A DNA stretch of 64,000 nucleotides from an uncultured Lacinutrix sp. (GCF_947500605.1 NZ_CANMSJ010000011.1:60527-124526); one strand, 5' to 3'; shown: positions 18,729-28,938, counted from the stretch's first letter. The notes: generated by a model not told the origin, from the sequence alone. Program-made: numbers and translations.

Positions 18729-19775
18729 ATGAAAGTAGATTACATAATAGTAGGTTGTGGATTAGCAGGGATTGCCTTTTCCGAGCAGTTATTGGAGAAT
18801 AATAAAACGTTTGTAGTATTAGATGATAATTCCCAACAATCGTCTACAGTTGCTGGCGGACTTTATAATCCAGTTACTTTAAAACGTTTTACACCTGTTT
18901 GGCAAAGCAAAGAACAATTAGCTTTAGCTCTACCAATGTATACTAAAATTGAAAAAAGACTAAATGTTAAATTAGACTACAAGGTTCCTGTTAGAAAACG
19001 TTTTACTTCTTTAGAAGAGCAAAACAATTGGTTTGCAAGATCGGATCGTGAAGGACTTTCAGATTATATGTCTTTAAATATTTATAAAAACGATAATCAA
19101 TATATTAATTCAGAATTTGGTTTTGGTGAAGTTTTAGAAACAGGTAGAATTGATACTAAATTATTAATTTCAGAATATAAAAAAGATTTAAAATCTAAAC
19201 TGTTACTAATTGAAGAAGCTATTGACTATAATTTAATTCAATTCGAAGAAGAGTCATTAGTTTATAAAAATATTTCAGCAAGAGAAATTGTTTTTGCCGA
19301 AGGTTATGGAATTAAACAGAATCCATTTTTTAATACATTACCATTAGAAGGTAGTAAAGGAGAATTAGTAACTATAAAAGCACCTGATTTAAATTTAGAT
19401 TACGTTTTAAAATCTAGTGTGTTTATTATTCCATTAGGTAATGATATTTACCGTATTGGTTCTACTTACGAACGAACAGATAAAACTAATATCATTACAG
19501 AAGAAGCTAAAGAAGAACTGTTAAATAAGCTAAAAACGCTAATTACTTGTGATTTTGAAGTAGTAGATCAAGTTGCAGGTATAAGGCCAACAGTTAAAGA
19601 TAGAAGACCTTTAGTTGGTAAGCATCCAAGACATAAGAACATAGCTGTATTAAATGGTTTAGGAACAAGAGGAGTAATGATTGGACCTTATGTTGCAAAA
19701 CAACTTTTTAACCACATTGAAAGTAATTCTAGTTTAGATAATGAAATAGATATTACTCGATTTGTTAACCAATAG
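18729..19775 (+). CDS. FAD-dependent oxidoreductase, D-amino-acid-oxidase type
   Basis: The 348-residue protein starts with a dinucleotide-binding fold, YIIVGCGLAGIAFSEQLL (GxGxxG at residues 9-14), followed by the FAD contact AGGLYNPVTLKRF. The C-terminal DAO signature is VAGIRPTVKDRRPLVG ... VLNGLGTRGVMIGPYVA. It probably oxidises an amine or amino acid in the cytoplasm; the substrate cannot be told. It has its own upstream region (a TACCTTTA box at 18717-18724). It converges with the DUF983 gene, only 3 bases separating the two stops. Confidence 0.88.
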   Translation: MKVDYIIVGCGLAGIAFSEQLLENNKTFVVLDDNSQQSSTVAGGLYNPVTLKRFTPVWQSKEQLALALPMYTKIEKRLNVKLDYKVPVRKRFTSLEEQNNWFARSDREGLSDYMSLNIYKNDNQYINSEFGFGEVLETGRIDTKLLISEYKKDLKSKLLLIEEAIDYNLIQFEEESLVYKNISAREIVFAEGYGIKQNPFFNTLPLEGSKGELVTIKAPDLNLDYVLKSSVFIIPLGNDIYRIGSTYERTDKTNIITEEAKEELLNKLKTLITCDFEVVDQVAGIRPTVKDRRPLVGKHPRHKNIAVLNGLGTRGVMIGPYVAKQLFNHIESNSSLDNEIDITRFVNQ

Positions 19776-19778
19776 TCA

Positions 19779-20171
19779 TTATTTTTTTTCCTTTTTAGCT
19801 AAAGATTTATCATAATTCATAAATATATTAATCCATATATTTCTTGATAACCTAATAATAACCGGATAGAATACTACTAACGAAGCTACAATTGCTATCA
19901 TAGCAGTATTAAGAGAACTGTTTAAAAACAAATAGCTAATTACAAAAGCAGCTACAGCAAAAGCAATACCAACACCATAACTTACATACATAGAGCCATA
20001 AAAGAATGAAGGTTCCATTTTGTATTTAGTACCACAATTACTACAATTTTCATGCATGCTAAAAATTTCTGTAAGCGCATAAGGATTTTTATTTTTGTAC
20101 ATAGATTCCTCATGGCACTTTGGGCAAACACCTGTAAATATTCCGTAGAGTTTAGATCCTTTATTAAACAT
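19779..20171 (-). CDS. DUF983 family membrane protein with zinc-ribbon-like cysteines
   Basis: The 130-residue protein has two CxxC pairs near the N-terminus (CPKCH, then CSNCG), which probably bind zinc or iron. Two membrane helices follow (about residues 55-80 and 85-105), with a basic C-terminal tail. This layout defines DUF983. Some homologues are linked to cytochrome oxidase clusters, but nothing nearby supports that here. It is divergent from the ABC-F gene. Function unknown. Confidence 0.85.
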   Translation of the reverse strand: MFNKGSKLYGIFTGVCPKCHEESMYKNKNPYALTEIFSMHENCSNCGTKYKMEPSFFYGSMYVSYGVGIAFAVAAFVISYLFLNSSLNTAMIAIVASLVVFYPVIIRLSRNIWINIFMNYDKSLAKKEKK

Positions 20172-20181
20172 ATAATTTGTG

Positions 20182-20236
20182 TACTTTTGCAGTCGTTAAA
20201 CAATAAAACAAAGTTAAACAATACCGTTTAATTTTG
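20182..20236 (+). promoter_or_regulatory. Promoter region of the ABC-F gene (two -7 boxes)
   Basis: TACTTTTG (20182-20189, followed by GCAGTCG) and TAATTTTG (20229-20236) both match TAnnTTTG. On the opposite strand TAACTTTG (20209-20216) could serve the DUF983 gene, so this short region looks bidirectional. Confidence 0.5.
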
Positions 20237-20257
20237 TGTAACATAAGTCACAAATCA

Positions 20258-22165
20258 ATGCTAAACATTCATAATCTATCTATTTCATTTCAAGGAGAAT
20301 ACCTTTTTGAAGACATTACTTTTAAATTAGGGAATGGAGACCGAGTAGGACTTATAGGAAAAAACGGAGCAGGTAAATCTACAATGCTTAAAATCTTATC
20401 TAAAGAATTAGAGCCAGATTCTGGTCAGATTGCAGGAGATAAGGATATGAAAATAGGGTTTTTAAAACAAGACATCGATTTTGTTTTGGGAAGAACTGTT
20501 TTAGAGGAATCTTACCAAGCGTTTGTAGAGATTAAAGCATTAGAATCTCAAATGGAGATTATAAACACGCAGCTTGCTACAAGAACAGATTACGAAAGCG
20601 AAGGTTATAATCAAATAATGATTGATTTAAACGAAGCGCAACACCAATACGAAATCTTAGGAGGTTACAATTATCAAGGTGAAACCGAAAAAATTCTTCA
20701 AGGTTTAGGTTTTAAACGCGAAGATTTCGATAAGTTAACAGATACCTTCTCTGGTGGATGGAGAATGCGTATTGAATTGGCTAAATTATTACTTCAAAAT
20801 AACGATGTATTACTTCTCGATGAGCCAACAAACCACTTAGATATAGAATCTATTATTTGGTTAGAAGGCTTTTTAAGAAATTATGCTGGAGCAGTAGCGA
20901 TTGTATCTCACGATAAAATGTTTTTAGATAATGTAACCAATAGAACTATAGAAATCTCTTTAGGTCGTATTTACGATTATCCAAAACCATACACTAAGTA
21001 TTTAGTTTTACGTGAAGAATTAAGAACACAGCAATTAGCTTCACAAAAGAATCAGCAAAAACAGATCGAGCAGACCGAAAAGCTTATAGAAAAGTTTAGA
21101 GCAAAAGCATCTAAAGCAACTATGGCGCAATCGCTTATTAAAAAACTTGATAAAATAGATAGAATAGAGGTAGACGAAGATGATAATAGTGTAATGACAC
21201 TTAATTTTCCGGTTTCTATTACGCCAGGTAAAATAGTGGTTGAGACTAATGCTATTTCAAAAAATTATGGTGAAAAACAAGTCTTAACTAACATCGATTT
21301 ATTAATTGAACGTAATGCAAAAACAGCTTTTGTTGGGCAAAACGGTCAAGGTAAATCTACATTAGCTAAAATTTTAGTTGGTGATATTCAACATGATGGT
21401 TCTCTTAAATTGGGTCATAATGTACAAATAGGATACTTTGCACAAAATCAAGCAGAATATTTAGACGGAAGTAAAACTGTTTTAGATACCATGATTGATG
21501 CTGCAAACGAAACGAATAGAAGTAAGGTTCGAGATATTTTAGGATCGTTTTTATTCCGTGGATCGGAAGCCGAAAAGTATGTAAGAGTACTTTCTGGTGG
21601 TGAGCGTAACCGTTTAGCTTTAGCTAAATTAATGTTGCAGCCATTTAATGTACTTATAATGGATGAGCCTACTAACCACTTAGATATTAAGTCTAAAAAT
21701 GTTTTAAAAGAAGCGCTTCAACGTTTTGAAGGAACACTTATTTTAGTATCTCACGATAGAGATTTTCTTCAAGGTTTAACTTCTACGGTTTACGAATTTA
21801 AAGATGAAAAGCTAACGAAGTATTTAGGAGATATAGATTATTACCTAGATAAACGTCAAGTTGATAATTTACGAGAAGTAGAAAAACGTACCGTTAAAAA
21901 AGAAGCACCCAAAGAAAAAAACAAACAATCTTACGAAGACCAAAAGAAAGAAAAATCGCTTAATAATAAATTAAGTAATACTGAATCTAAAATAAATCAG
22001 TTAGAAAAAGAAATCAAAGAGATAGATGTGGAATTAGCTACTAATTATGATGAGACTGTAGCTAAACCTAATTTCTTTGAAAACTACCAAGCTAAAAAAG
22101 ATAAGCTTGAGAAATTGATGGGAAATTGGGAGGAAATCACTTTACAATTAGAGGATTACAGTTAA
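20258..22165 (+). CDS. ABC-F family ATPase, Uup/YfmR-like
   Basis: From the ATG chosen here the protein has 635 residues; an in-frame TTG eight codons upstream is a less likely start. It contains two ABC ATPase domains without membrane segments. Walker A is GKNGAGKS in domain 1 (about 34-41) and GQNGQGKS in domain 2. The signatures are FSGGWRM and LSGGERN, and the two Walker B motifs are LLLDEPTNHLD and LIMDEPTNHLD. The linker between domains (about 240-310) is the basic P-site-tRNA interaction motif region. The C-terminal 90 residues form a charged coiled coil, as in Uup. ABC-F proteins act on the ribosome to resolve stalling or confer antibiotic protection. A housekeeping role is the simplest reading. 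Confidence 0.92.
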   Translation: MLNIHNLSISFQGEYLFEDITFKLGNGDRVGLIGKNGAGKSTMLKILSKELEPDSGQIAGDKDMKIGFLKQDIDFVLGRTVLEESYQAFVEIKALESQMEIINTQLATRTDYESEGYNQIMIDLNEAQHQYEILGGYNYQGETEKILQGLGFKREDFDKLTDTFSGGWRMRIELAKLLLQNNDVLLLDEPTNHLDIESIIWLEGFLRNYAGAVAIVSHDKMFLDNVTNRTIEISLGRIYDYPKPYTKYLVLREELRTQQLASQKNQQKQIEQTEKLIEKFRAKASKATMAQSLIKKLDKIDRIEVDEDDNSVMTLNFPVSITPGKIVVETNAISKNYGEKQVLTNIDLLIERNAKTAFVGQNGQGKSTLAKILVGDIQHDGSLKLGHNVQIGYFAQNQAEYLDGSKTVLDTMIDAANETNRSKVRDILGSFLFRGSEAEKYVRVLSGGERNRLALAKLMLQPFNVLIMDEPTNHLDIKSKNVLKEALQRFEGTLILVSHDRDFLQGLTSTVYEFKDEKLTKYLGDIDYYLDKRQVDNLREVEKRTVKKEAPKEKNKQSYEDQKKEKSLNNKLSNTESKINQLEKEIKEIDVELATNYDETVAKPNFFENYQAKKDKLEKLMGNWEEITLQLEDYS

Positions 22166-22210
22166 TAGCTTTTTAAGTTTTTTTTAACGTTTAGCGGTTA
22201 AACTATAGAC

Positions 22211-22218
22211 TAATTTTG
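22211..22218 (+). promoter_or_regulatory. Promoter -7 box of the RND efflux operon
   Basis: TAATTTTG matches TAnnTTTG and is followed by CGGTC. The adaptor ATG is 27 bases downstream. Confidence 0.5.
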
Positions 22219-22244
22219 CGGTCTTACTATTTAAAACCGGACCA

Positions 22245-23378
22245 ATGCGCAAAATTATACTATCTATTGTTGGCATATTGCTAATAATAGGCTCTTTTTT
22301 ATTTGCTAAAAAGTTAATAGCAGATAAAAATAAACCAAAGCCTGTACAGGCAAAAGTTGTAAAAACAGTATTTATAGATACTGTACAAAATAGTACAATT
22401 CCAATAGTAATTGCTGCAAATGGTAAGCTTGAAGCTAAGCGTCGTCTAGAGCTTTATGCAGAGGTTCAAGGCATTTTTAAAACTGGAAATAAATTATTTA
22501 AGCCAGGTCAAGAATATAGAGCCGGACAAACGTTAATTAAAATTGACGCAGCAGAATATTACGCAAGCGTGCAATCTTCAAAAAGTAACTTGTATAATTC
22601 TATAGCTGCAATTATGCCAGATTTGCGTTTAGATTTTCCAGATATCTTTGATAAATGGCAAAACTATCTTAATAGTTTCGATTTAAATAAAACAACACCA
22701 AAATTACCAGAAATGACTTCCGATAAGGAAAACTACTTCATTACTGGTAGAAGTATCGTGTCTAATTACTACAATGTTAAAACTCAAGAACAGCGTTTAG
22801 CTAAGTATTATATCTCAGCTCCATTTTCTGGAATATTAACAGAGGCTTTGGTAACCGAAGGTACTTTAATTAGAAGCGGACAAAAACTTGGAGAGTATAT
22901 AGATCCTTCAGTTTACGAAATGGAAGTTGCAATTAGTAAAACCTTTGCCAACCTACTTAAGGTAGGAGAAGAAGTTGCTTTAAATAATTTGGATAAAACC
23001 GAAAGCTATAAAGGAAAAGTATCTCGTATAAACGGAAGTATAGATCCTACTACACAAACAATTACAGCATACATTGAAGTTAAAAACGCAAGCCTAAAAG
23101 AAGGCATGTATTTAGAAGCTAATTTAAATGCAAAAGAAGAAGTTGATGCTATAGAAATAGATAGAAATCTATTACTAGAAAGCCAACAAGTATATGTGGT
23201 TAAAGATAGTTTACTAGATGTACTTGATGTAAAGCCTGTTTATTTTTCTGATACAAAAGTGGTATTAAAAAATGTCCCTAACGGAACAGTTATACTTAAA
23301 AAGCCAGTTCCAGGCGCTTATGCAGGAATGCTAGTTAAACCTTTTGAAGACAAACCAGAAGCTAAAGACCAACAGTAA
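22245..23378 (+). CDS. RND efflux periplasmic adaptor (membrane fusion protein)
   Basis: The 377-residue protein has one N-terminal membrane anchor (about residues 4-22). It then shows the split lipoyl domain (LEAKRRLELYAEVQGIF and YYISAPFSGILTEALVTEG), a helical hairpin and the beta-barrel domain (VSRINGSIDPTTQTITAYIE). It would bridge the inner-membrane pump and the outer-membrane channel encoded directly downstream. The pump gene starts 2 bases after its stop, so the three genes form an operon. The exported substrate is not predictable. Confidence 0.93.
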   Translation: MRKIILSIVGILLIIGSFLFAKKLIADKNKPKPVQAKVVKTVFIDTVQNSTIPIVIAANGKLEAKRRLELYAEVQGIFKTGNKLFKPGQEYRAGQTLIKIDAAEYYASVQSSKSNLYNSIAAIMPDLRLDFPDIFDKWQNYLNSFDLNKTTPKLPEMTSDKENYFITGRSIVSNYYNVKTQEQRLAKYYISAPFSGILTEALVTEGTLIRSGQKLGEYIDPSVYEMEVAISKTFANLLKVGEEVALNNLDKTESYKGKVSRINGSIDPTTQTITAYIEVKNASLKEGMYLEANLNAKEEVDAIEIDRNLLLESQQVYVVKDSLLDVLDVKPVYFSDTKVVLKNVPNGTVILKKPVPGAYAGMLVKPFEDKPEAKDQQ

Positions 23379-23380
23379 AC

Positions 23381-26300
23381 ATGAGAAAACTTATAGCTTA
23401 TTTTATTAAGTACCATGTAGCGGTTAATATCTTTATTATTGCTTTCTGTATTTTTGGTTACCTTGGTGTAACATCACTAAAATCATCATTTTTTCCATTA
23501 GTAGATTCTAAAATAATTAACGTAAACGTTACTTATCCAGGAGCATCACCTCAAGAAATAGAGGAAGGTATTGTGCTTCAAATAGAAGATAATTTAAAAG
23601 GATTAAAAGGAATAGACCGTGTAACGTCTGTGTCTAGAGAAAACAGTGGAACTATTACTGTAGAAATAGAAAAAGACGAGAATATTGACTTCATGTTGCT
23701 TGAAGTTAAAAACGCTGTAGATCGTGTACCTTCTTTTCCATCAGGAATGGAGCCTTTGGTAGTTGCAAAACAAGAAGCGGTTAGAGAGACGATTTCGTTT
23801 GCTTTAAGTGGAGAAAACATTCCACTTGCTACTTTAAAACAAATTGGTAGAGATGTAGAAAACGATTTAAGAGCCATAGATGGTATTTCGCAAATAGATA
23901 TCTCAGGTTATCCTGCAGAAGAAATTGAAATTGCGGTAAACGAAACGAGTTTACTTGCTTTTAATCTTACATTTAATGAGGTTTCTCAAGCAGTTAGCAG
24001 AACTAATATTTTAACAACTGGAGGAACTATAAAAACAGATGCTGAGGAGTATCTTATTAGAGCAAATAACCGTTCGTATTATGGAGATGAACTTTCTAAT
24101 ATAGTCGTTCGTGCTTCAGCCGATGGTAAAGTGGTGCGCTTAAAAGATGTTGCTATTATTCGTGATCGCTTTTCAGAAACACCAAATGCGACATACTTCA
24201 ATCAAAAGTTATCAATAAACGTTTCTGTAACAAGTACTAATACCGAAGATTTAATTACTTCGGCAGATAAAGTAAAAGAGTATATAGAAGGTTACAACCA
24301 AAAGCATAATAATGTACAATTAGATGTGGTTCGTGATTTATCTAAAACACTAAACCAACGTACAGATCTTTTAACCGAGAATGCGATAGTAGGAATGTTA
24401 TTGGTATTAATATTTTTATCCTTATTCTTAAATATGCGTTTAGCGTTTTGGGTGGCCTTTGGTTTACCTATTTCGTTTTTAGGAATGTTTATTTTTGCAG
24501 GACAGTTTGATGTTACAATTAACGTTTTATCACTTTTCGGAATGATTATCGTTATCGGAATATTAGTAGATGACGGTATTGTTATTGCCGAAAACATCTA
24601 CCAGCATTACGAAAAAGGAAAATCTCCTGTAGATGCAGCGATTGATGGCACAATGGAAGTAATTCCTCCAGTAGTTTCTGCAATTATAACTACGCTTTTA
24701 GCATTTTCATTATTCTTATTTTTAGATAGTAGAATTGGAGAGTTTTTTGGTGAAGTATCCGTAATTGTTATACTTACATTAGTTGTTTCTTTAGTTGAAG
24801 CTTTAATTATACTTCCTGCACATTTAGCACATTCTAAAGCATTAAGAAAGCCTGTTGTAGAAGAGAATCCTTCAAAAATTAAGCAATTCTTTTCTAAAAT
24901 GAGAGTCATTAATAAGGCTGGAGATAACTTCATGAACTTTTTACGAGATAAAATATATACACCTGCAATTACCTTCGTTTTAAATTTTAAATTACTCTCT
25001 TTGGGTGTTTTTGTAGCTTTATTAATTTTAACTTTTGGAGCCATTGGAGGTGGTGTTATAGGTGTTACAATGTTTCCATCTGTAGCTAGTGATAGAGTCT
25101 CTATAGAGTTGGATATGCCTAATGGTACCAACGAGAAAATTACAGATTCTATTATTTCTATGATTGAAGAAAAATCATTTATAGTTAATAAAGAGTTTAC
25201 AGAGAAATATTTAAAAGGAACAGGTAAGCAATTATTCGAAAACACTATTTTAACTATAAACAGTAGTTCTAGTGCACGATTACAAATTAATATGTTACCT
25301 GGTGAAGAACGTCCAAATACTATTAAATCGTCATTAGTAACTAATAGATTAAGAGAATTAGTTGGTCCAGTTGTTGGTACGGAGCGTTTAATTTATGGTT
25401 CTGGTGGAAACTTTGGTGGAAGTCCAGTTTCGGTATCACTTTTAGGTAATAATATAGAAGAATTAAAAGCCGCTAAAATAGAGTTAAAGCAAGTTTTAGA
25501 ATCTAATGTTTTACTTAAAGATGTTGAGGATAATGATCCAGCAGGAATTAAAGAAATACGAATAGAACTTAAAGAAAGTGCTTATTTACTAGGTTTAAAT
25601 TTGAGTACTGTAATGGCACAGGTACGTTCTGGTTTCTTTGGTACACAGGCACAACGTTTTCAAAGAGGACAAGACGAAATTAGAGTTTGGGTACGTTACG
25701 ATAGAAGCAATAGAGGGTCTATTAATGATTTAGACGAAATGCGAATAGTAACTCCAACTGGAGAACGTGTTACTTTAAAGGATATCGCCTTTTACACTAT
25801 TGAAAGAGGAGATGTTGCTATAAACCACTTGGAAGGACAGCGTGAAATTAAAGTTTCGGCAGATTTAAAAGATCCAAATACTAGTACAGCAGATATTTTA
25901 GACGACTTAAAAAACATAACAATGGTTGAGTTGAAATCTAAATATCCAACCATTTCTGCATCTTTTGAAGGTCAAAATAGAGAAAAAGATAAGTTAATGA
26001 GTTCTTTGGGTAAAGCCGGAATTCCTATTCTATTTCTTATTTATATAGTAATTGCTTTTACTTTTAGAAGTTACAGTCAACCAATATTATTAATTTTATT
26101 AGTGCCATTTAGTTTAACAGCAGTTGCTTGGGGACACTGGATGCTTGGTTTCTCAGTTAATATATTATCACTATTAGGAATCATTGCCTTAATTGGTATT
26201 ATGGTTAATGATGGCTTGGTACTTATTGGTAAATTTAATTCTAATTTAAAGGAAGGCTTAAAGTTTGATGAAGCCCTTTTAAATGCAGGGAAATCTCGAT

Positions 26301-26578
26301 TTAGAGCCATATTTTTAACGTCTTTAACCACTATAGCTGGTTTAGCACCTTTACTTTTAGAAAAAAGTAGACAAGCACAGTTTTTAAAACCAATGGCAAT
26401 TTCTATTTCCTTTGGTATCGCTTATGCAACAGTATTAACATTATTAGTTTTACCATTATTCTTGTCTTTTAGTAATAGTATTAAACAGAGAGGAAAATGG
26501 TTGTATACTGGAAAAGATGTGACAAAAGAAGAAGTAGAACGTGCTATTAAAGAACAAAATGAAGAGAATGAACATTAA
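23381..26578 (+). CDS. RND efflux pump, AcrB/HAE family inner-membrane transporter
   Basis: The 1065-residue protein has the twelve-helix RND layout: helix 1 near residues 10-30, a large periplasmic loop with YPGASPQEIEEGI, helices 2-6 from about 335, a second periplasmic loop from about 570, and helices 8-12 from about 870. The proton-relay aspartates in helix 4 are D397-D398 (GILVDDGIV). It exports small molecules across the envelope with the adaptor upstream and the TolC-like protein downstream. Its 3' end overlaps the TolC gene by about 20 bases. An orthologue may handle drugs, dyes or metabolites; this cannot be decided here. Confidence 0.95.
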   Translation: MRKLIAYFIKYHVAVNIFIIAFCIFGYLGVTSLKSSFFPLVDSKIINVNVTYPGASPQEIEEGIVLQIEDNLKGLKGIDRVTSVSRENSGTITVEIEKDENIDFMLLEVKNAVDRVPSFPSGMEPLVVAKQEAVRETISFALSGENIPLATLKQIGRDVENDLRAIDGISQIDISGYPAEEIEIAVNETSLLAFNLTFNEVSQAVSRTNILTTGGTIKTDAEEYLIRANNRSYYGDELSNIVVRASADGKVVRLKDVAIIRDRFSETPNATYFNQKLSINVSVTSTNTEDLITSADKVKEYIEGYNQKHNNVQLDVVRDLSKTLNQRTDLLTENAIVGMLLVLIFLSLFLNMRLAFWVAFGLPISFLGMFIFAGQFDVTINVLSLFGMIIVIGILVDDGIVIAENIYQHYEKGKSPVDAAIDGTMEVIPPVVSAIITTLLAFSLFLFLDSRIGEFFGEVSVIVILTLVVSLVEALIILPAHLAHSKALRKPVVEENPSKIKQFFSKMRVINKAGDNFMNFLRDKIYTPAITFVLNFKLLSLGVFVALLILTFGAIGGGVIGVTMFPSVASDRVSIELDMPNGTNEKITDSIISMIEEKSFIVNKEFTEKYLKGTGKQLFENTILTINSSSSARLQINMLPGEERPNTIKSSLVTNRLRELVGPVVGTERLIYGSGGNFGGSPVSVSLLGNNIEELKAAKIELKQVLESNVLLKDVEDNDPAGIKEIRIELKESAYLLGLNLSTVMAQVRSGFFGTQAQRFQRGQDEIRVWVRYDRSNRGSINDLDEMRIVTPTGERVTLKDIAFYTIERGDVAINHLEGQREIKVSADLKDPNTSTADILDDLKNITMVELKSKYPTISASFEGQNREKDKLMSSLGKAGIPILFLIYIVIAFTFRSYSQPILLILLVPFSLTAVAWGHWMLGFSVNILSLLGIIALIGIMVNDGLVLIGKFNSNLKEGLKFDEALLNAGKSRFRAIFLTSLTTIAGLAPLLLEKSRQAQFLKPMAISISFGIAYATVLTLLVLPLFLSFSNSIKQRGKWLYTGKDVTKEEVERAIKEQNEENEH

Positions 26579-27884
26579 ATACAGTGTAGTTTTAGCAATC
26601 TTATTTTTCACTTCTTTAGTAAAAGCACAAAGTGTACTTACTCAAGAAGAAGCTATAAAGTTGACTTTAGAAAACAACTACGATATTAAAATAGCAAATA
26701 ATGCTGTTGAAGTAGCAGAGAATAATACTAGTATTCTAAATTCAGGTTATTTGCCAACGCTTACAGGTAACGCTGGTGCAACATATAATTTAGATAATAA
26801 CGAATCTGAGTTTTCTAATGGAACTAATACCGTTTTAAACGGAGCTGAAAGCGATAGGTATAATGCTTCACTAAGTTTAAACTACACCATTTTCGATGGT
26901 CTTGGGAGACAGTATAATTATAAAAGTTTAAAAGAGCAATATCAATTGTCCGAATTACAAGCTCGCGAAACCATAGAGAATACGGTAATCCAATTGTTTT
27001 CTGTGTATTATAATGTTTCTCAATCACTAGAAAACGTTTCGGCTTTAGAAGAAACGTTAAAGATTTCTAAGGATAGGTTAGTGAGAGCTGAGTATCAATT
27101 CGAATACGGACAAAACACAAAATTAGGTGTTTTAAATGCTGAAGTAGATATTGTAAACGATAGTATAAATCTAATAAACTCTAAACAACAATTGAAAAGC
27201 TCTAAACGCGATTTAAATGTTGTTTTAGGAAATGTTTTAGAAGATGATTTTACTGTAGAAACTGAAGTTGATTTTGCATTACAATTTATAAAAGATAGTT
27301 TATTTGATAAAGCTAAAACAAGAAATATAGCTTTATTACAAACCGAAAAAAATATAACTATTAGTCAATTAGCAATTAAGTCTAATAAATCTGCTTACCT
27401 ACCAACAGTAGGTTTAGTTGGTACTTATGGTTGGAATAAAAACAATAACAATGCAGCAAGTTTTGTTGCAGTTTCTACAAATACAGGACTATCTGCAGGT
27501 TTAAATTTATCTTGGAATATTTTTGATGGAGGTAGTACAATTACTCGTGTTAGAAATGCTAAAATTAATTTAGAAACACAACAGCTACAAAAAGATAATA
27601 TTTTAATAAGTATTACAAGAGAGTTTAATAATGTTTGGGACGATTTTACAAATAAGCTTGAAATTTATAATCTTCAAGAAAATAATATTGTAACGGCTCA
27701 AAATAATTTTAGCCGAACGCAAGAAAAATTTAAAATCGGTCAAGTAAATTCTATAGAGTTTAGACAAGCACAACTTAATTTACTTAATGCAGAGTTGAGT
27801 AAAAATCAAGCAAAGTTCGCTGCGAAATTAGCAGAATTAAGCCTATTACAATTAAGTGGAGAGTTGCTAAATGTTCAGTTTTAA
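26559..27884 (+). CDS. TolC-family outer-membrane efflux channel
   Basis: The protein of about 441 residues has a signal peptide (VVLAILFFTSLVKAQS) and the two-fold repeated outer-membrane efflux protein fold (first half from LTQEEAIKLTLENNYDIKIA, second half from about residue 265). The motifs LNYTIFDGLGRQYNYK and LSWNIFDGGSTITRV are the matching beta-barrel strands of the halves. I chose the ATG at 26559; an ATG at 26568 is equally possible, and a GTG at 26541 is less so. The start lies within the pump gene, which indicates translational coupling in a three-gene efflux operon. Confidence 0.93.
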   Translation: MKRMNIKYSVVLAILFFTSLVKAQSVLTQEEAIKLTLENNYDIKIANNAVEVAENNTSILNSGYLPTLTGNAGATYNLDNNESEFSNGTNTVLNGAESDRYNASLSLNYTIFDGLGRQYNYKSLKEQYQLSELQARETIENTVIQLFSVYYNVSQSLENVSALEETLKISKDRLVRAEYQFEYGQNTKLGVLNAEVDIVNDSINLINSKQQLKSSKRDLNVVLGNVLEDDFTVETEVDFALQFIKDSLFDKAKTRNIALLQTEKNITISQLAIKSNKSAYLPTVGLVGTYGWNKNNNNAASFVAVSTNTGLSAGLNLSWNIFDGGSTITRVRNAKINLETQQLQKDNILISITREFNNVWDDFTNKLEIYNLQENNIVTAQNNFSRTQEKFKIGQVNSIEFRQAQLNLLNAELSKNQAKFAAKLAELSLLQLSGELLNVQF

Positions 27885-27979
27885 AGATTTTTATAAACTG
27901 CATTTTATCGATGAAATGAGTAAGTATAGGTGCTCTCAATTGTCTCATTATCAGTAATTGTGTAGTTCGTCGAAAAAAT

Positions 27980-28010
27980 TTGTTTTTAATCTTCTTTTAG
28001 GTTATTTTTG
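27980..28010 (+). promoter_or_regulatory. Promoter of the leucine-rich-repeat gene
   Basis: TTG (27980-27982) is followed after 20 bases by TATTTTTG (28003-28010), a full TAnnTTTG match, 27 bases before the ATG. Confidence 0.6.
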
Positions 28011-28037
28011 ATTGTTATTTAGTTTAAAAACGATATC

Positions 28038-28856
28038 ATGAAAAACATTAATCTAACTTTAATTTGTCTTTTTGCATCACTATTAAGTTTTGCTGGAATT
28101 TCAAATACAGAAAAAGAAGCTTTAATCGCTTTGCATACTTCTACAAATGGAGAGCAATGGACTAAAGCATGGGATCTAAATGCAGATGTTACTACTTGGT
28201 ATGGTGTAACAATAGAAAATAATAAGGTTGTAGAACTTAATCTACAATTAAATAATCTAAACGGAACACTTCCTAATGAATTAGGAAACTTAACAGCATT
28301 AAGAAAAATTAACTTCGGTTTTAACAAATTATCAGGAAGCTTACCTTCTTCAATATCTAACTTAAAAGCTTTAACCTCTTTAGAATTATTTTTAAATAAG
28401 TTTAACGGTTCTATTCCTTCATTTTTAGGAGATTTAAAGAACTTAGAAGTTTTAGCATTATACAGTAATAGCTTTTCAGGAACTATCCCAACAGCGCTAA
28501 CAACCTTAAATAATTTAAAAGAATTACAATTAGGTAGTAATTTTCTAACTGGAAAGATACCAACAGAAATGGGTCTATTATCTAATCTTGAAAAGTTAAG
28601 TCTAATAGATAACAAGTTAGAAGGACACATACCTTTAGAGTTAACAGACTTAAAAAACTTAAAAGAATTAGTTCTTTCAGAAAATAAATTAACAGGAAGC
28701 TTACCATTACAATTTAGTCAATTAAGTAAACTAAGTACTTTAATGGTTAGTGATAACAACATGGATATAGAGTATGCTACAGTAATAGAAGATAGAGCAA
28801 GTGTAAAAAACGCTATCGTGACGTTTAATAACACTTATGTAGTAGAGAGAGACTAA
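28038..28856 (+). CDS. Secreted leucine-rich-repeat protein
   Basis: The 272-residue protein has a signal peptide (LICLFASLLSFAG) and then a cap TEKEALIALHTSTNGEQWTKAWDL, like that found before plant-type leucine-rich repeats. About seven 24-residue repeats follow, of the form LxxLxxLxLxxNxLxGxIPxxL (for example LTSLELFLNKFNGSIPSFLG). There is no sorting signal of the type IX C-terminal kind, so it is probably periplasmic or released. Such proteins bind other proteins or glycans. It has its own promoter and terminator and is monocistronic. Confidence 0.9.
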   Translation: MKNINLTLICLFASLLSFAGISNTEKEALIALHTSTNGEQWTKAWDLNADVTTWYGVTIENNKVVELNLQLNNLNGTLPNELGNLTALRKINFGFNKLSGSLPSSISNLKALTSLELFLNKFNGSIPSFLGDLKNLEVLALYSNSFSGTIPTALTTLNNLKELQLGSNFLTGKIPTEMGLLSNLEKLSLIDNKLEGHIPLELTDLKNLKELVLSENKLTGSLPLQFSQLSKLSTLMVSDNNMDIEYATVIEDRASVKNAIVTFNNTYVVERD

Positions 28857-28880
28857 GAGAAAAAATCTAAAATATTATTT

Positions 28881-28913
28881 AAAAGGGCCAACTTAATAGT
28901 TGGCTCTTTTTTA
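28881..28913 (+). terminator. Intrinsic terminator of the leucine-rich-repeat gene
   Basis: A 13-base arm at 28881-28893 (AAAAGGGCCAACT) pairs with 28898-28910 with one G-U pair and a 4-base loop, then a T-run. Confidence 0.92.
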
Positions 28914-28938
28914 TTTTTACATAAAACCATAAAATATT

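Noticed and set aside
24607..25245. 212-codon open frame on the minus strand
   Set aside because: It lies wholly within the RND pump gene, has no recognisable domain, and its composition (many Ser, Ile, Thr) is that of an antisense shadow.
28019..28630. 203-codon minus-strand frame over the leucine-rich-repeat gene
   Set aside because: Its regular repeats mirror the LRR repeats on the other strand; no promoter or start supports it.
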